Source: an uncultured beta proteobacterium (lineage in GTDB: Bacteria > Pseudomonadota > Gammaproteobacteria > Burkholderiales > Burkholderiaceae_C). From it: 64,000 nt of DNA. The DNA lies in NCBI GenBank assembly GCA_903828665.1, contig CAIKMZ010000064.1:1-64000 (forward strand), given 5' to 3'. A program made the position numbers and the translations under genes. Positions 9,667-22,830 of this stretch are shown piece after piece (positions within the stretch are counted from its first letter, which is position 1; each line of letters starts with the position of its first letter). Under the pieces are notes generated by a model. The model was not told the DNA's origin. It searched no databases and was given only the letters and a program-made list of their open reading frames with translations.

Positions 9667-11401
9667 TCTCCTTGAGTCTGGTGCGAGGCTGATCGCTTGC
9701 CAATCAACGCGCGGAATTCTGCGGCCGGCATCGGGTGGCCAAAATAGTAGCCTTGGAAGGCGTCGCAGCCGATGTCGGCCAGGAACGCGTGCTGGGCTGC
9801 GGTTTCCACGCCTTCGGCGATGACCTTGAGCCCCAGGCTGTGGCCCAGTGCCACGATGGCGCGGGCGATCGCCGGATCGGTGTCGTTGTTCAACACGTCC
9901 TTCACAAACGACTGGTCCATCTTGAGCTGGTCGAGCGGCAGGCGTTTCAGATGGGACAGCGAGGAGTAGCCGGTGCCGAAGTCATCGAGCTCGAAGCGCA
10001 CCCCGAGCGCCCGGATGGCATTCATCTTGCCAACCAGATCGGTCATCTTGCCCGAGAGCATGCTTTCGGTCACCTCGAGCTTGAACAATTTCGGGTTGGC
10101 GCCGCTCGTGGCCAGTGCGGACGTGATGGCCGCCACAAAGTCGGCGTTCGCAAACTGCAGCGTGTTGACGTTGATGGCCATGGCGCACAGCACGTCGCCG
10201 ACGTGTCTGGACCACTCCACGAGCTGGGCGCAGGCGCTCTCCAGGACCCACTGGCTCAGGACCAGAACGAGCCCGGATTCTTCGGCCAGCGAGATGAAGC
10301 TGGCCGGCGCCAGCAGACCCTGGCGCGGGTGGTTCCAGCGCAGCAGCGCTTCCGCGCCGATCGGCTGTCCGGCCTTGTCCACCTGCAGCTGGTAATGCAG
10401 CACGAATTCGTGGCGCAGCAAGGCCTGGCGCATGTCCTGCTCGAGCTCGGCACGCGCGGCCACGGCGGCCTGCATGGCGGGGTCGTAGAAACGGGCCTGG
10501 TTGCGCCCGGCATTCTTGGCCTGGTACATGGCGGCGTCGGCGCTCTTGAGCAGCATTTCGGCGTCGCCCTGTTCATCGGTGAAGACCACGATGCCCAGGC
10601 TGGCGGTTCCGCTGTGGATCTGTTCCTGCAAATGGTAGGGTTGCGCCAGCGCCGTCAGGATCTTCTCGGCGATCACCTTGGCCTGATTGGCGGCCTCGGC
10701 GCCGTTGCTGCTGAGCGCGCCCAGCAGCAGCACGAACTCATCGCCACCCATGCGGGCGACGCTGTCGCCCTCGCGCAGGCAGCTCTTGAGCCGTTCACTC
10801 ACCTGCTGCAGCAGCAGGTCGCCCATGTCGTGGCCCAGACGGTCGTTGACCAGCTTGAAATGGTCCAGGTCCATGAACATGAGGGCGCCATGCAGTCCGT
10901 TGCGGCTGCTCGCCAGCATGACCTGGTGCAGGCGGTCCAGCAGCAGGCGCCGGTTCGGCAGGCCGGTCAACGGGTCGTAATAGGCCAGACGGTAGATCTC
11001 TTCGGCGTTGCGGCGGTGCTCGGTGATGTCGCTCAGCAGCAGCATCACGAGGGGCACGCCAGTGACACTGCGTGTGGTGCTGACGATCAGATGCGCCCAG
11101 AACGCGGGATGGCCCGGCGGCGCGACGCGCAGCTCGCAGGACTGCGGCCCGCCGCCATCCCTGAGCATCTGACAGAGTTGCGCGAAGCGCGCCTGATCTT
11201 CCTGGCCGATGAAGTGCGCAAACGGTTTGGCCAGCAACGCGCGATGATCGCGTCCCAGCAGTCGGGCCGCGATCAGGTTGGCGTCTTCTATCAATCCGCT
11301 CGCGTCGAGCATGAAATAGCCGACCGGCGCAATGTTGCGCAAGTCCGGAACTTGGCTGGCAGCCGCGTCAGCCGTGCCGGCCTGCGCAAGGTCTGCCTGG
11401 T

Positions 11402-11405
<4 letters not shown>
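9663..11405 (-). CDS. PAS-GGDEF-EAL cyclic-di-GMP signalling protein
   Basis: This 580-residue protein has an N-terminal PAS domain (about 25-140) that senses an unknown signal. A GGDEF domain with intact GGDEF motif follows (ARMGGDEF, near 220), then an EAL domain (EALLRW near 351, LEVTES, DDFGTGYSSLS, AEGVET). Both catalytic signatures look complete, so it may make and degrade c-di-GMP; which activity dominates cannot be read from sequence. There is no transmembrane segment, so it is cytoplasmic. It overlaps the upstream CheB-CheR-PAS gene and the downstream isomerase gene by 4 bp each, giving strong translational coupling. Confidence 0.95.
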
Positions 11406-14443
<3,038 letters not shown>

Positions 14444-14561
14444 GATGGGTTGCCTCTAATACGGCCCATTCTGGCACGTTGTGAGGCAGGCAATTTGTGA
14501 TGATTCGCAAACAGCGACGGCCGGTGCGACCTTGCCGCGCCGGCAGCGCCGTGACGGATCG

Positions 14562-17500
14562 TCACGCGGCGCGTGCCAGTTCGGGGGGTTCGGTGCCGAG
14601 CAGCTTGCGGCGCTCTTCGTCGGCCGTCGCGGCTGAGGCCTCGCGCACATGGCCGTAGCCGCGGATCTTTTGCGGCAAGGCTGCCAGCGCAATGGTCGTA
14701 TCCAGCGAGCGCGCGTGCGGCGCGGCCAGCAGGGCCGCGAGATCCTGTTCATACCGGGCCAGCAGGCGCGCGTCGAGCCGGCGCTCGGCGTTGTTGCGAA
14801 ACGGATCGAGCCAGCTGCCGCGCAGGCCGCGCAGCGCGGCCATGACTTTGAAGGCGCGCATGATCCAGGGGCCGAGCTCGCGCTTTTTCACTTTGCCGCT
14901 GACCGGGTCGGCCTTGCCGAAAGGCCAGGCGCCGAGGTGAAAGTGCAGCGTGTAATCGCCTTCGAAGGTGGCTTCGAGTTGCTGGCGGAAGGCGTCCGAG
15001 CTGTACAGGCGCGCCACCTCCCATTCATTCTTGCTCGCCAGCAGCTTGAAGTAGCTCAGTGCAACGGCCTTGCTCAGACGGTCGCCCGCGCCGAGTTGCT
15101 GGTCAAGCCTGACAAACTTTTCCAGCATGGCGTGGTAGCGCGCGGCGTAGGCAGCGTCCTGGTAGTCGGTCAGGAAGCTTTCGTGGCGCTGCATCAGCTC
15201 GGAGACGGTTTCGCTGCTGCGCGGCACGAACCGGATCACCGTGGCCGGTGCTGCGGCCTTTTGCACTGCTGCCAGATCGGTGGCGGCGCGCCGGCCCCAG
15301 AGGAAGGCATTGCGGTTGAACTCAATCTGCACGCCGTTGAGTTCGATCGCCTTGTTCAGCGCCTCCAGCGAGACCGGAATCCAGCCCTTTTGCCAGGCGG
15401 CGCCGAGCATGAACATGTTGGCAGCGACGCTGTCGCCCATCAGGGCGCGCGCCATCTCGATGCCGTTGGCGGCAAAGAACTGATCGCCGCAGACCGCCTC
15501 GATGCTGCCGAGCATGGCGGCGGCGTCGACGCTCCAGTCGGCGTTGCGCGCGAAGTCGGCGGTGGGAATCACGTCGGTGCAGACCACGGTGCGCGTGTGC
15601 CCGGCGCGCATGCGCGACAGCGCCTCGTCGCCGGCGGTGACGATCAGGTCGCATCCGATCACGGTATCGGCCTGGCCGGGCGCAATGCGGGTTGCGTGCA
15701 ACTGGGTTGCATTCGGGGCGATGTGCACATGCGAGAGCACGGCGCCGTATTTTTGCGACAGGCCGGTGACGTCGAGGATGGAGCAGGCCAGGCCGTCGAT
15801 GTGCGCCGCCATGCCGAGCAACTGGCCGATCGTGACGACGCCGGTGCCGCCGATGCCGCCGACGAGCACGCTGATGCTTTGCACCGGGCGCTCGATCAGC
15901 GGCAGCGCCGGCGTCGGCAATGCCTGCGTTGTCGCCGGCGCCAATTGCGGTGGTTTGCGTAGCGCGCCGCCGTGCACGGTGACGAAGCTCGGGCAAAAGC
16001 CCTCGGTGCAGGTGAAGTCCTTGTTGCAGCTGTTTTGGTTGATCCGGCGCTTGCGGCCCAGTGGTGTCTCCAGCGGTTCGATCGAGAGGCAGTTCGACGC
16101 GGTGCTGCAGTCGCCGCAGCCTTCGCAGACGGCGGCGTTGATGAAGCTGCGCTTGGCCGGGTCCGCCCACTTGCCGCGCTTGCGCAGGCGCCGGCGCTCC
16201 GTGGCGCAGGGCTGTTCGTAGAGCAGCACGGTCACGGCCTTGACGGTGCGCAGGTAGGTCTGCACCGCTTCCAGATCGTCGCGGTGGTGCACCTTGACCT
16301 CGGGCGGCAGGCCGGCGCCGGCGTACTTCTCAGGTTCGTCGCTGACCAGCGCGATCTCGCGCACGCCCTCGGCCAGCAGTTCGCGGATCGTCTGCGGCAC
16401 GGTCAGCTCGCCGTCGACCGGCTGACCGCCGGTCATCGAGACAAAGCCGTTGACCAGCAGCTTGTAGGTCATCGGCACTTTGGCTGCGACGGCTTGGCGG
16501 ATGGCGAGAAAGCCGGAGTGGAAATAGGTGCCGTCGCCCATGTTGGCGAAGACATGCGCCTCGTCCGTGAACGGCTGCTGGCCAAGCCACATCGCGCCTT
16601 CACCGCCCATGTGCGAGACAGTGCCGGTGGTCTTCGGGTTCTGCAACATGGCAATGGTGTGGCAGCCGATGCCGGCCAGCGCGCGCGAGCCCGCGATCAC
16701 CTTGGTGGATCGGTTGTGCGGGCAGCCCGAGCAGAAACTGGGGCTGCGCTGCGGCGCGCTCGGGGCCTTCGGCCCGGGCAGCGTGATCGGCCGCAGCCCG
16801 CAACCCGGGTTCAGCATCAGGATGACGTCGAGCAAGACCTTGGCCACGATCGCTGGCGAGATCTCGGCGTTGTTCGGGAACACGCGCGTGCCGCGCTCCA
16901 GGCCGTAGGTCGGCGCGCCGACCGCCTTGCCGATCACCTTGGGATGCTTGGCCAGCTTCAGGTCGTACAGGATGGACTTGATCTGCTCCTCGAGCAGCGG
17001 GCGCTTTTCTTCGACCACGAGGATGGCGTCGACGTCCTGCGCCAGGGCGCGCACGAACTCGGGGTCAAGCGGCCAGATCATTCCGACCTTGGCGATGCGG
17101 ATGCCCAGCTCCTGCAATTTGGCGTCGGTCCAGCCCAGTTCCAGCGCGGCTTGGCGCACGTCCTGGTAGGCCTTGCCGGCCGACACGATGGCCAGCCTCG
17201 GCGCGGTTGCGTCGTGCGTGATCACATTGAGGTGATTGGCGCGGGCATAGGCCGCGGCGGCGTAGATCTTGTGGTTGTAGAGACGGTCTTCGGCGAGCAG
17301 CGGCATGTCGACCGGACGGATGCTCAGGCTCGGCGCGCCCAGCGGGTTGGCAGCGGGCAGGGAGGGCACTTCGGGCAGCACGATGGCGGGTGAATCGGGC
17401 GCAACGTAGATCGTGCCGCCGCCTTCGACCACGTCGGTCACCACCTTCATGCCGACCCAGCAGCCGGAAAAGCGCGACATGGCGATGCCGTGCAGGCCGA

Positions 17501-18062
17501 AGTCGAGCAGCTCCTGCGTGTTGGACGGGTACAGCACCGGCATGCCGGCCGCGATGAAGATCTGGTCCGAGAAATTGGTGATGGTGGAGGACTTGGCGCC
17601 GTGGTCGTCGCCGGCCAGCGCCAGCACGCCGCCCAGGGCGCTGGTGCCCGCGCTGTTGGCGTGGCGCAATACGTCGCCGCTGCGGTCCACGCCCGGGCCC
17701 TTGCCGTACCAGATGCCGAACACGCCGTCGACGCGCGCGCCCGCGAAACTGCCGACATGCTGCGCGCCCCAGATGGCCGTGGCGGCGAGGTCTTCGTTGA
17801 CCGCTGCGCGGAAGAAGACGCGGTTTTCCTTGAGGATCTTTTCCGCCTGCCACAGGTCCATGTCGTAGCGCCCGAGCGGCGAACCACGGTAACCCGAGAC
17901 GTAGCCGCCGGTGTTCTTGCCCTGCGCTTCGTCGCGCAGGCGCTGCTGGATCGGCAGGCGCACCAGCGCCTGGGTGCCGGCCATGAAGACCCAGCCTTGT
18001 TTGACGCGGTACTTGTCGTCAAGCGCCACGTCGGGGCGAACCAAATCAACGGAAGTAGTCAT
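14562..18062 (-). CDS. Indolepyruvate ferredoxin oxidoreductase, fused alpha-beta type
   Basis: This 1166-residue enzyme converts aryl pyruvates (indolepyruvate and relatives) to acyl-CoA in amino-acid breakdown. The thiamine-diphosphate-binding portion includes SGCPHNRSTK and GIGCHTIAM. A ferredoxin-like Cys cluster (CEGCGDCSTASNC, then CNKDFTCTEGFC) and a C-terminal gamma-type domain (GGIGGTGVVTIGQ) follow. Subunits that are separate in archaeal IorAB are one chain here, as is common in proteobacteria. The start at 18062 (MTTSVDLVRPD) has AGAGGAC upstream; an in-frame upstream extension lacks similarity. It stands alone, upstream of the signalling unit. Confidence 0.93.
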   Translation of the reverse strand: MTTSVDLVRPDVALDDKYRVKQGWVFMAGTQALVRLPIQQRLRDEAQGKNTGGYVSGYRGSPLGRYDMDLWQAEKILKENRVFFRAAVNEDLAATAIWGAQHVGSFAGARVDGVFGIWYGKGPGVDRSGDVLRHANSAGTSALGGVLALAGDDHGAKSSTITNFSDQIFIAAGMPVLYPSNTQELLDFGLHGIAMSRFSGCWVGMKVVTDVVEGGGTIYVAPDSPAIVLPEVPSLPAANPLGAPSLSIRPVDMPLLAEDRLYNHKIYAAAAYARANHLNVITHDATAPRLAIVSAGKAYQDVRQAALELGWTDAKLQELGIRIAKVGMIWPLDPEFVRALAQDVDAILVVEEKRPLLEEQIKSILYDLKLAKHPKVIGKAVGAPTYGLERGTRVFPNNAEISPAIVAKVLLDVILMLNPGCGLRPITLPGPKAPSAPQRSPSFCSGCPHNRSTKVIAGSRALAGIGCHTIAMLQNPKTTGTVSHMGGEGAMWLGQQPFTDEAHVFANMGDGTYFHSGFLAIRQAVAAKVPMTYKLLVNGFVSMTGGQPVDGELTVPQTIRELLAEGVREIALVSDEPEKYAGAGLPPEVKVHHRDDLEAVQTYLRTVKAVTVLLYEQPCATERRRLRKRGKWADPAKRSFINAAVCEGCGDCSTASNCLSIEPLETPLGRKRRINQNSCNKDFTCTEGFCPSFVTVHGGALRKPPQLAPATTQALPTPALPLIERPVQSISVLVGGIGGTGVVTIGQLLGMAAHIDGLACSILDVTGLSQKYGAVLSHVHIAPNATQLHATRIAPGQADTVIGCDLIVTAGDEALSRMRAGHTRTVVCTDVIPTADFARNADWSVDAAAMLGSIEAVCGDQFFAANGIEMARALMGDSVAANMFMLGAAWQKGWIPVSLEALNKAIELNGVQIEFNRNAFLWGRRAATDLAAVQKAAAPATVIRFVPRSSETVSELMQRHESFLTDYQDAAYAARYHAMLEKFVRLDQQLGAGDRLSKAVALSYFKLLASKNEWEVARLYSSDAFRQQLEATFEGDYTLHFHLGAWPFGKADPVSGKVKKRELGPWIMRAFKVMAALRGLRGSWLDPFRNNAERRLDARLLARYEQDLAALLAAPHARSLDTTIALAALPQKIRGYGHVREASAATADEERRKLLGTEPPELARAA

Positions 18063-18160
18063 GTGTGTCCTCTGCTTGTCGCAAGCGTTTGCCGATTGTG
18101 CCGCTGCGTGCGTATTTGCGCTGTCGCTTAGTGTACGGGCGCGCCCGGGCGGCGCCGGCT

Positions 18161-19366
18161 TCAGAACAGCTGGTCCGACAAGACCGTCGCGGGCTCGGCC
18201 TGCTGCGCGCCCTCGTCGGCGCCGATCCTGGACAGCGAGCCCACGCGCACGCCGAGCAGGCGCAGGCGCTGGTGCAGCGGCACGCGCTTGAGGCACAGAC
18301 CGGCCGCGTGGCGTATCGCCTGCGCGTCGCTGGTGCACGCCGCCAGTGTCAGGTCGCGCGTGACGCATTTGAAATCGTCATAGCGCAGCTTGATGCCGAT
18401 GGTCTTGCCGACGTAGCCCTTGCGCTGCAAGTCGTCGGCCACCTGCTCGCACAACCGCGTGAAGATCGCGCCGAGCTCGGCCTTGTCGCGCACGGCATGC
18501 AGATCGCGCTCGAAGGTGGTCTCGCGGCTGATCGATACCGGCTCGCTTTCGGTTACGACGGGACGGTTGTCGCGTCCGTGCGCGGCCTCATGCATCCAGG
18601 CGCCGGTCTTTTGGCCAAAATGGTCGATCAGCCAGCCAAGCTCCTGTTGCGCCAACTCGCCGATCGTGTTGATGCCCAGCCGACGTAGTTTGTCGTCGGC
18701 CTTTGGTCCGATGCCGTTGATCTTGCGGCAGGCCAGCGGCCAGATTTTCTCCTGCAGGTCCTCCTCGAAGACGATGGAGATGCCCTTGGGTTTGTTGAAC
18801 TCGCTGGCCATCTTGGCCAGCAGCTTGTTCGGTGCCACGCCGACCGAGCAGGTCAGGCCGGTCTGGTCGAAGATGCTCTTCTGGATCAGGCGCGCCAGCA
18901 CGCGCCCGCCTTCGCGCTGGCCGCCCGGCACGTCGGTGAAGTCGATGTAGACCTCGTCGACGCCCCGGTCTTCCATCAGCGGCGCGATCTCGGTGACGAT
19001 GGCCTTGAAGGCGCGCGAGTAACGGCGGATTTCGGGAAAGTCCACCGGCAGCAGGATGGCCTGCGGGCACAGGCGCGCCGCCTTCATCAGGCCCATGGCC
19101 GATCCGATGCCGAACTGGCGCGCGGCGTAGGTCGCGGTGGTGATGACGCCGCGCCCGACGTAGTCCTTCAGGCGTGGAAATTCGTCCAGCGGGATGCGCT
19201 GCAGGGCGCGTGCCTGCTGCTCCGGATCGATGACCGCGTCGACCGCGCGCCGACCGCCGCCGATCACCACCTGCAGGCCCTTGAGTTGGGGGTAGCGCAG
19301 CAGCTCGACGGAGGCGTAGAACGCGTCCATGTCCAAGTGGGCGATGCGGCGTATCTTTTCGGCCAT
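18161..19366 (-). CDS. dinB: DNA polymerase IV (Y-family)
   Basis: This error-prone translesion polymerase of 401 residues has the Y-family motifs HLDMDAFYASVE at the N-terminus and GVDEVYID for the second acidic pair, then the helix-hairpin-helix INGIGPKADDKL and the little-finger domain. The C-terminus ends in SDQLF, which resembles the short clamp-binding peptide found at the end of DinB proteins. The start MAEKIRRIAHLDMD at 19366 fits the family, although the Shine-Dalgarno is weak. It is divergent from the Pat gene. No LexA box was recognised in the 113 bp between them. Confidence 0.93.
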   Translation of the reverse strand: MAEKIRRIAHLDMDAFYASVELLRYPQLKGLQVVIGGGRRAVDAVIDPEQQARALQRIPLDEFPRLKDYVGRGVITTATYAARQFGIGSAMGLMKAARLCPQAILLPVDFPEIRRYSRAFKAIVTEIAPLMEDRGVDEVYIDFTDVPGGQREGGRVLARLIQKSIFDQTGLTCSVGVAPNKLLAKMASEFNKPKGISIVFEEDLQEKIWPLACRKINGIGPKADDKLRRLGINTIGELAQQELGWLIDHFGQKTGAWMHEAAHGRDNRPVVTESEPVSISRETTFERDLHAVRDKAELGAIFTRLCEQVADDLQRKGYVGKTIGIKLRYDDFKCVTRDLTLAACTSDAQAIRHAAGLCLKRVPLHQRLRLLGVRVGSLSRIGADEGAQQAEPATVLSDQLF

Positions 19367-19479
19367 GGCGCAAGCATAGCTTGCGCACTGTGTGAGCGGC
19401 TCCTGCGTCAGGTCAAAGTAAGCTCGTGTCAAAATCGCTATGCTGCGCTGCAGCAGTTACTAATTCGACGGGAATCCGC

Positions 19480-22158
19480 ATGGACAAGCACTTTCTGACG
19501 CCTCTTTTTTCTCCCGGTTCGATCGTGGTCTTTGCCGGCGAGGCTGACAAGCCGGAGTCGCAGACGCTCCAGGCCCAGGCCTTGCACCAGGCGCTGCGGG
19601 CGCAACGCTTCACCGGGACACTGACCTTTCTCGACATCCACGCCAGCGGCACGCTGGCCGATCTGGCAGAAGCGCAGGCGGACCTGGCGCTGATCGCGCT
19701 GCCGCCGGCCGAAGTCGCTGCGGCGCTGCAACTGGCCGGGCGCATCAAATGCCGTGCCGCGCTCGTGATCTCGAGCGGCATCGATGCCACGCAGGCGGCC
19801 GAACTGCATCAGATCGCACGGCGCGACGGCATCCATCTGCTGGGCCCGAACTGCCTGGGCTTCCAGCGTCCCTTGCTCAACCTCAACGCCAGTGTGGCCG
19901 GACCGCTGGCGGCGCCGGGGCCGCTGGCGCTGATCTCGCAGTCGGGCGCGCTGACGGCCTCGATCCTGGACTGGGCGCAGAAGAACGCGGTCGGCTTCTC
20001 GACCGTCGTCTCGCTCGGACCGAATACCGCCGTCGACATGGCGCAGGTGCTTGATTTCCTGGCTGCCGATCCTTACACCCACAGCATCGTCGTCTACCTC
20101 GAAGGCATCAGCAACGCGCGGCGCTTCATGAGCGCGCTGCGCGCCGCGGCCAACGCCAAGCCGGTGGTCGTGCTCAAGGGCGGGCGCAAGCTCGAAGGCA
20201 ACCGCGCCGCGCTGACGCACTCGGGCACGATCGTCGGCAGCGACGATGTCTTCGACGCCGCGCTGCGCCGCGCTGGCGCCGTGCGCGTGCGCTCCTTCGT
20301 TGCCCTGTTCTCGGCTGCCAAATGCTTGTCTTCGCGCTACCGGGCGGTAGGACGGCGCCTGGCGATCGTCACTAATGGCGGCGGGCCCGGCGTGCTGGCC
20401 GCCGACTGGATCAGCGAAATCAACCTGCAACTGGGCTGCCTGACCGAGGAGCAGGCCGCCGGGCTCAAGACCCAACTGCCGCCGCTGGCGTCGCTGTGCG
20501 ACCTGATGGATATCTCGGAGGAGGCCGGTCCCGAGCACTTCAAGGCCGCGATCGAGGCGGCCGGCAAGGCGCGTCAGATCGATGGCGTGCTCGCGATCTA
20601 TTCGCCCAAGATCGGCACCGACAGCACCAGCATTGCCAACGCGCTGGTGGAGTCGAACAAGCAGCTCGGCAAGCCCATGTTCACCTGCCTGATGGGCGAC
20701 GCCACCGTGGGTGACGCGCGGCGCAGTCTCAACGACGCGGCGATCCCGACCTTTCGCACCCCCGAGGCGGCGGTGGGCGCCTTCGGCAACATCGCCTCCT
20801 ACTACCGCAACCAGCAGTTGTTGCAGCAGACGCCGCCGCCGATGTCCGACCTGTCCAAGCCCGACGTCGAGGGCGCGCGCATGCTGGTGGAAAGCGTGCT
20901 GGCGGAACGGCGCAAGGTGCTGACCGAGATGGAATCGAAGGCGCTGCTGGCGGCATTTCACATCCCGGTGACCAAGACCATCCTGGCGCACAACGTCAAC
21001 GAAGCCATCATGATCGCTTCGCAACTGGGTTTCCCGGTGGCGCTCAAGATCGACTCGCCGGACATCACCCACAAGTCAGACGTCATGGGCGTGGCGCTCA
21101 ACGTGGTCAATGCGGTCGGCGTGCGCGACACCTTCCTCGAGATGACGCAGCGCGTGGCGCGGTTGCTGCCCGAGGCCCGCATCAACGGCGTCACGGTGCA
21201 GAACATGTCAAGCCAGAAGCGCGGCCGCGAGATCTACATCGGGCTGGTCACAGACGACCCGTTCGGCCCGGTGATTGCATTCGGGGCCGGCGGCACCATG
21301 ATCGAACTGATGAACGACCGCGCCATGGAGTTGCCGCCGCTCAACCAGTTCCTGGCACGCCGCCTGATCGAGCGCTCCCGCGTCGCCGAGACGCTGGGCG
21401 AGTGGCGCGGCGCGGCGCCGGTCAACATGGAGGCGCTCGAGCAGGTGCTGCTGCGGGTGTCGGAGATGGTGTGCGAACTGCCGCAGCTGCGCGAGATGGA
21501 CATAAATCCGATCATCGTCGACGACAGCGGCGCCGTGGCCGTGGACGCGCGCATCGTGGTCGAGAATGCTGCGCCGTCCGCGCGCAACTACAGCCACCTG
21601 GCGATCCTGCCCTATCCGGCGCAGTACGCGCAGGTCTGGCCCTTGCGCGGCGGTGGCGAGTACACGGTGCGGCCGGTGCATCCGGATGACGCCAGCATGC
21701 TGCAGGAATTCGTGCGCAATCTCTCGCCCGAGAGCCGCTACTTCCGGTTTGTCTCGAGCATGCAGGAATTGCCGGCCACCATGCTGGCGCGCTTCACGCT
21801 GATCGACTACGACCGCGAGATGGCGCTGATCGCCGTGCAGCGCGAGCGCACCGTCGGTGCCGACGGCGAGATCATCGAGACCTCGCGCATGCTCGGCGTG
21901 TCGCGCTACATCACGAATCCGGACCGCACCACCTGCGAGTTCTCGCTGGTGGTCGCGGACGACCTCAAGGGCAAGGGCCTGGGCTCGCGCCTGATGCTCT
22001 CGATCATGGAGTTCGCCCGTGAAAAGGGCCTGTCCGAGATCGAAGGACTGGTGCTGGCCAACAACCCGACCATGCTGCGCCTGATGAAGAGCCTGGGCTT
22101 TCACATCAAGCCGTTCCCGGAGGATGCGGACTTCAAGCTGGTGACGCAGGCGCTGTAG
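19480..22158 (+). CDS. Bifunctional acyl-CoA synthetase (ADP-forming)-like / GNAT acetyltransferase
   Basis: This 892-residue protein of the Pat/YfiQ type combines CoA-binding and succinyl-CoA-ligase-like domains (about 1-450, with LTHSGTIVGSD around the usual phospho-His position) and an ATP-grasp domain (about 480-700). A C-terminal GNAT domain follows (about 740-892, acetyl-CoA loop near KGKGLGSRLM). Homologues acetylate lysines of metabolic enzymes, notably acetyl-CoA synthetase, linking carbon status to enzyme activity. The start at 19480 (MDKHFLTPLFSPGS) is chosen from the family N-terminus. It stands alone and divergent from dinB. Substrates cannot be deduced here. Confidence 0.9.
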   Translation: MDKHFLTPLFSPGSIVVFAGEADKPESQTLQAQALHQALRAQRFTGTLTFLDIHASGTLADLAEAQADLALIALPPAEVAAALQLAGRIKCRAALVISSGIDATQAAELHQIARRDGIHLLGPNCLGFQRPLLNLNASVAGPLAAPGPLALISQSGALTASILDWAQKNAVGFSTVVSLGPNTAVDMAQVLDFLAADPYTHSIVVYLEGISNARRFMSALRAAANAKPVVVLKGGRKLEGNRAALTHSGTIVGSDDVFDAALRRAGAVRVRSFVALFSAAKCLSSRYRAVGRRLAIVTNGGGPGVLAADWISEINLQLGCLTEEQAAGLKTQLPPLASLCDLMDISEEAGPEHFKAAIEAAGKARQIDGVLAIYSPKIGTDSTSIANALVESNKQLGKPMFTCLMGDATVGDARRSLNDAAIPTFRTPEAAVGAFGNIASYYRNQQLLQQTPPPMSDLSKPDVEGARMLVESVLAERRKVLTEMESKALLAAFHIPVTKTILAHNVNEAIMIASQLGFPVALKIDSPDITHKSDVMGVALNVVNAVGVRDTFLEMTQRVARLLPEARINGVTVQNMSSQKRGREIYIGLVTDDPFGPVIAFGAGGTMIELMNDRAMELPPLNQFLARRLIERSRVAETLGEWRGAAPVNMEALEQVLLRVSEMVCELPQLREMDINPIIVDDSGAVAVDARIVVENAAPSARNYSHLAILPYPAQYAQVWPLRGGGEYTVRPVHPDDASMLQEFVRNLSPESRYFRFVSSMQELPATMLARFTLIDYDREMALIAVQRERTVGADGEIIETSRMLGVSRYITNPDRTTCEFSLVVADDLKGKGLGSRLMLSIMEFAREKGLSEIEGLVLANNPTMLRLMKSLGFHIKPFPEDADFKLVTQAL

Positions 22159-22206
22159 TTCTCTTGCGCGGCCGAATCGGCATGCGGCGACGAACCCCGG
22201 ACTTGT

Positions 22207-22275
22207 CGTTGCGGGCACCGACCCGCAATCCATGTCGCGCTTGGTTGTCATCCCGGATCAGGTTCGGCATGACCG
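22207..22275. repeat. REP-like repeat between pat-like gene and moaE
   Basis: TTGCGGGCACCGACCCGCAATCCATG contains a hairpin (TTGCGGG/CCCGCAA). It is followed by GGTTGTCATCCCGGATCAGG, a diverged form of the first hairpin of the family unit at 38995-39071. It occupies most of the 150 bp gap upstream of moaE. Confidence 0.6.
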
Positions 22276-22308
22276 GCGCAATGGTGTGAAAATTGCGATG
22301 AAAATCCC

Positions 22309-22806
22309 ATGAAATCAAACCAGACACCCATCCCCCGCGTGCGCATCCAGGTCGAGGATTTCGATCCGGGCGCTGAAGTGGCCGCGCTGCGCGCGCAGGA
22401 CACCCGCGTCGGCGCGGTCTGCAGTTTCATTGGCACCGTCCGCGAAAGCACGGCGGGTGTCGCGGGCAGCATCAGCAGTATGGAACTCGAGCACTACCCC
22501 GGCATGACCGAGAGGGCGATCGAGGCCATGATCGACGAGGCGCAGCAGCGCTTTGACATCTATGGCGCACGGGTCATCCACCGTGTCGGCCTGCTGCAGC
22601 CGCTCGATCAGATCGTGCTGGTGGTGGTGACGTCGGCGCACCGCGGCATGAGTTTCCAGGCCTGCGAGTTCCTGATGGACTACCTCAAGACGCAGGCGCC
22701 GTTCTGGAAAAAGGAAACGACGCCACAGGGCGCGCGCTGGGTCGATGCCCGGGTCAGCGACGACGCAGCGCTCTCGCGCTGGGGAATTGCCGCGACCAAC
22801 GCCTGA
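22309..22806 (+). CDS. moaE: Molybdopterin synthase catalytic subunit
   Basis: This is the large subunit of molybdopterin synthase, which inserts two sulfurs into cyclic pyranopterin monophosphate. It has 165 residues. GAVCSFIGTVRES, LEHYPGMTERAIEAM and the catalytic-lysine region YLKTQAPFWKKE are all recognisable. The partner moaD is not in the window, so the gene is detached from other moa genes here. The start ATG 22309 has no strong Shine-Dalgarno; the preceding gap is filled by a REP-like repeat. Confidence 0.95.
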   Translation: MKSNQTPIPRVRIQVEDFDPGAEVAALRAQDTRVGAVCSFIGTVRESTAGVAGSISSMELEHYPGMTERAIEAMIDEAQQRFDIYGARVIHRVGLLQPLDQIVLVVVTSAHRGMSFQACEFLMDYLKTQAPFWKKETTPQGARWVDARVSDDAALSRWGIAATNA

Positions 22807-22830
22807 GGCCCCGGCCGGCGCGGTGGCCGC

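Noticed and set aside
18063-19479. LexA box for dinB
   Set aside because: No CTGT-N8-ACAG type palindrome was found in the gap between dinB and the divergent gene.
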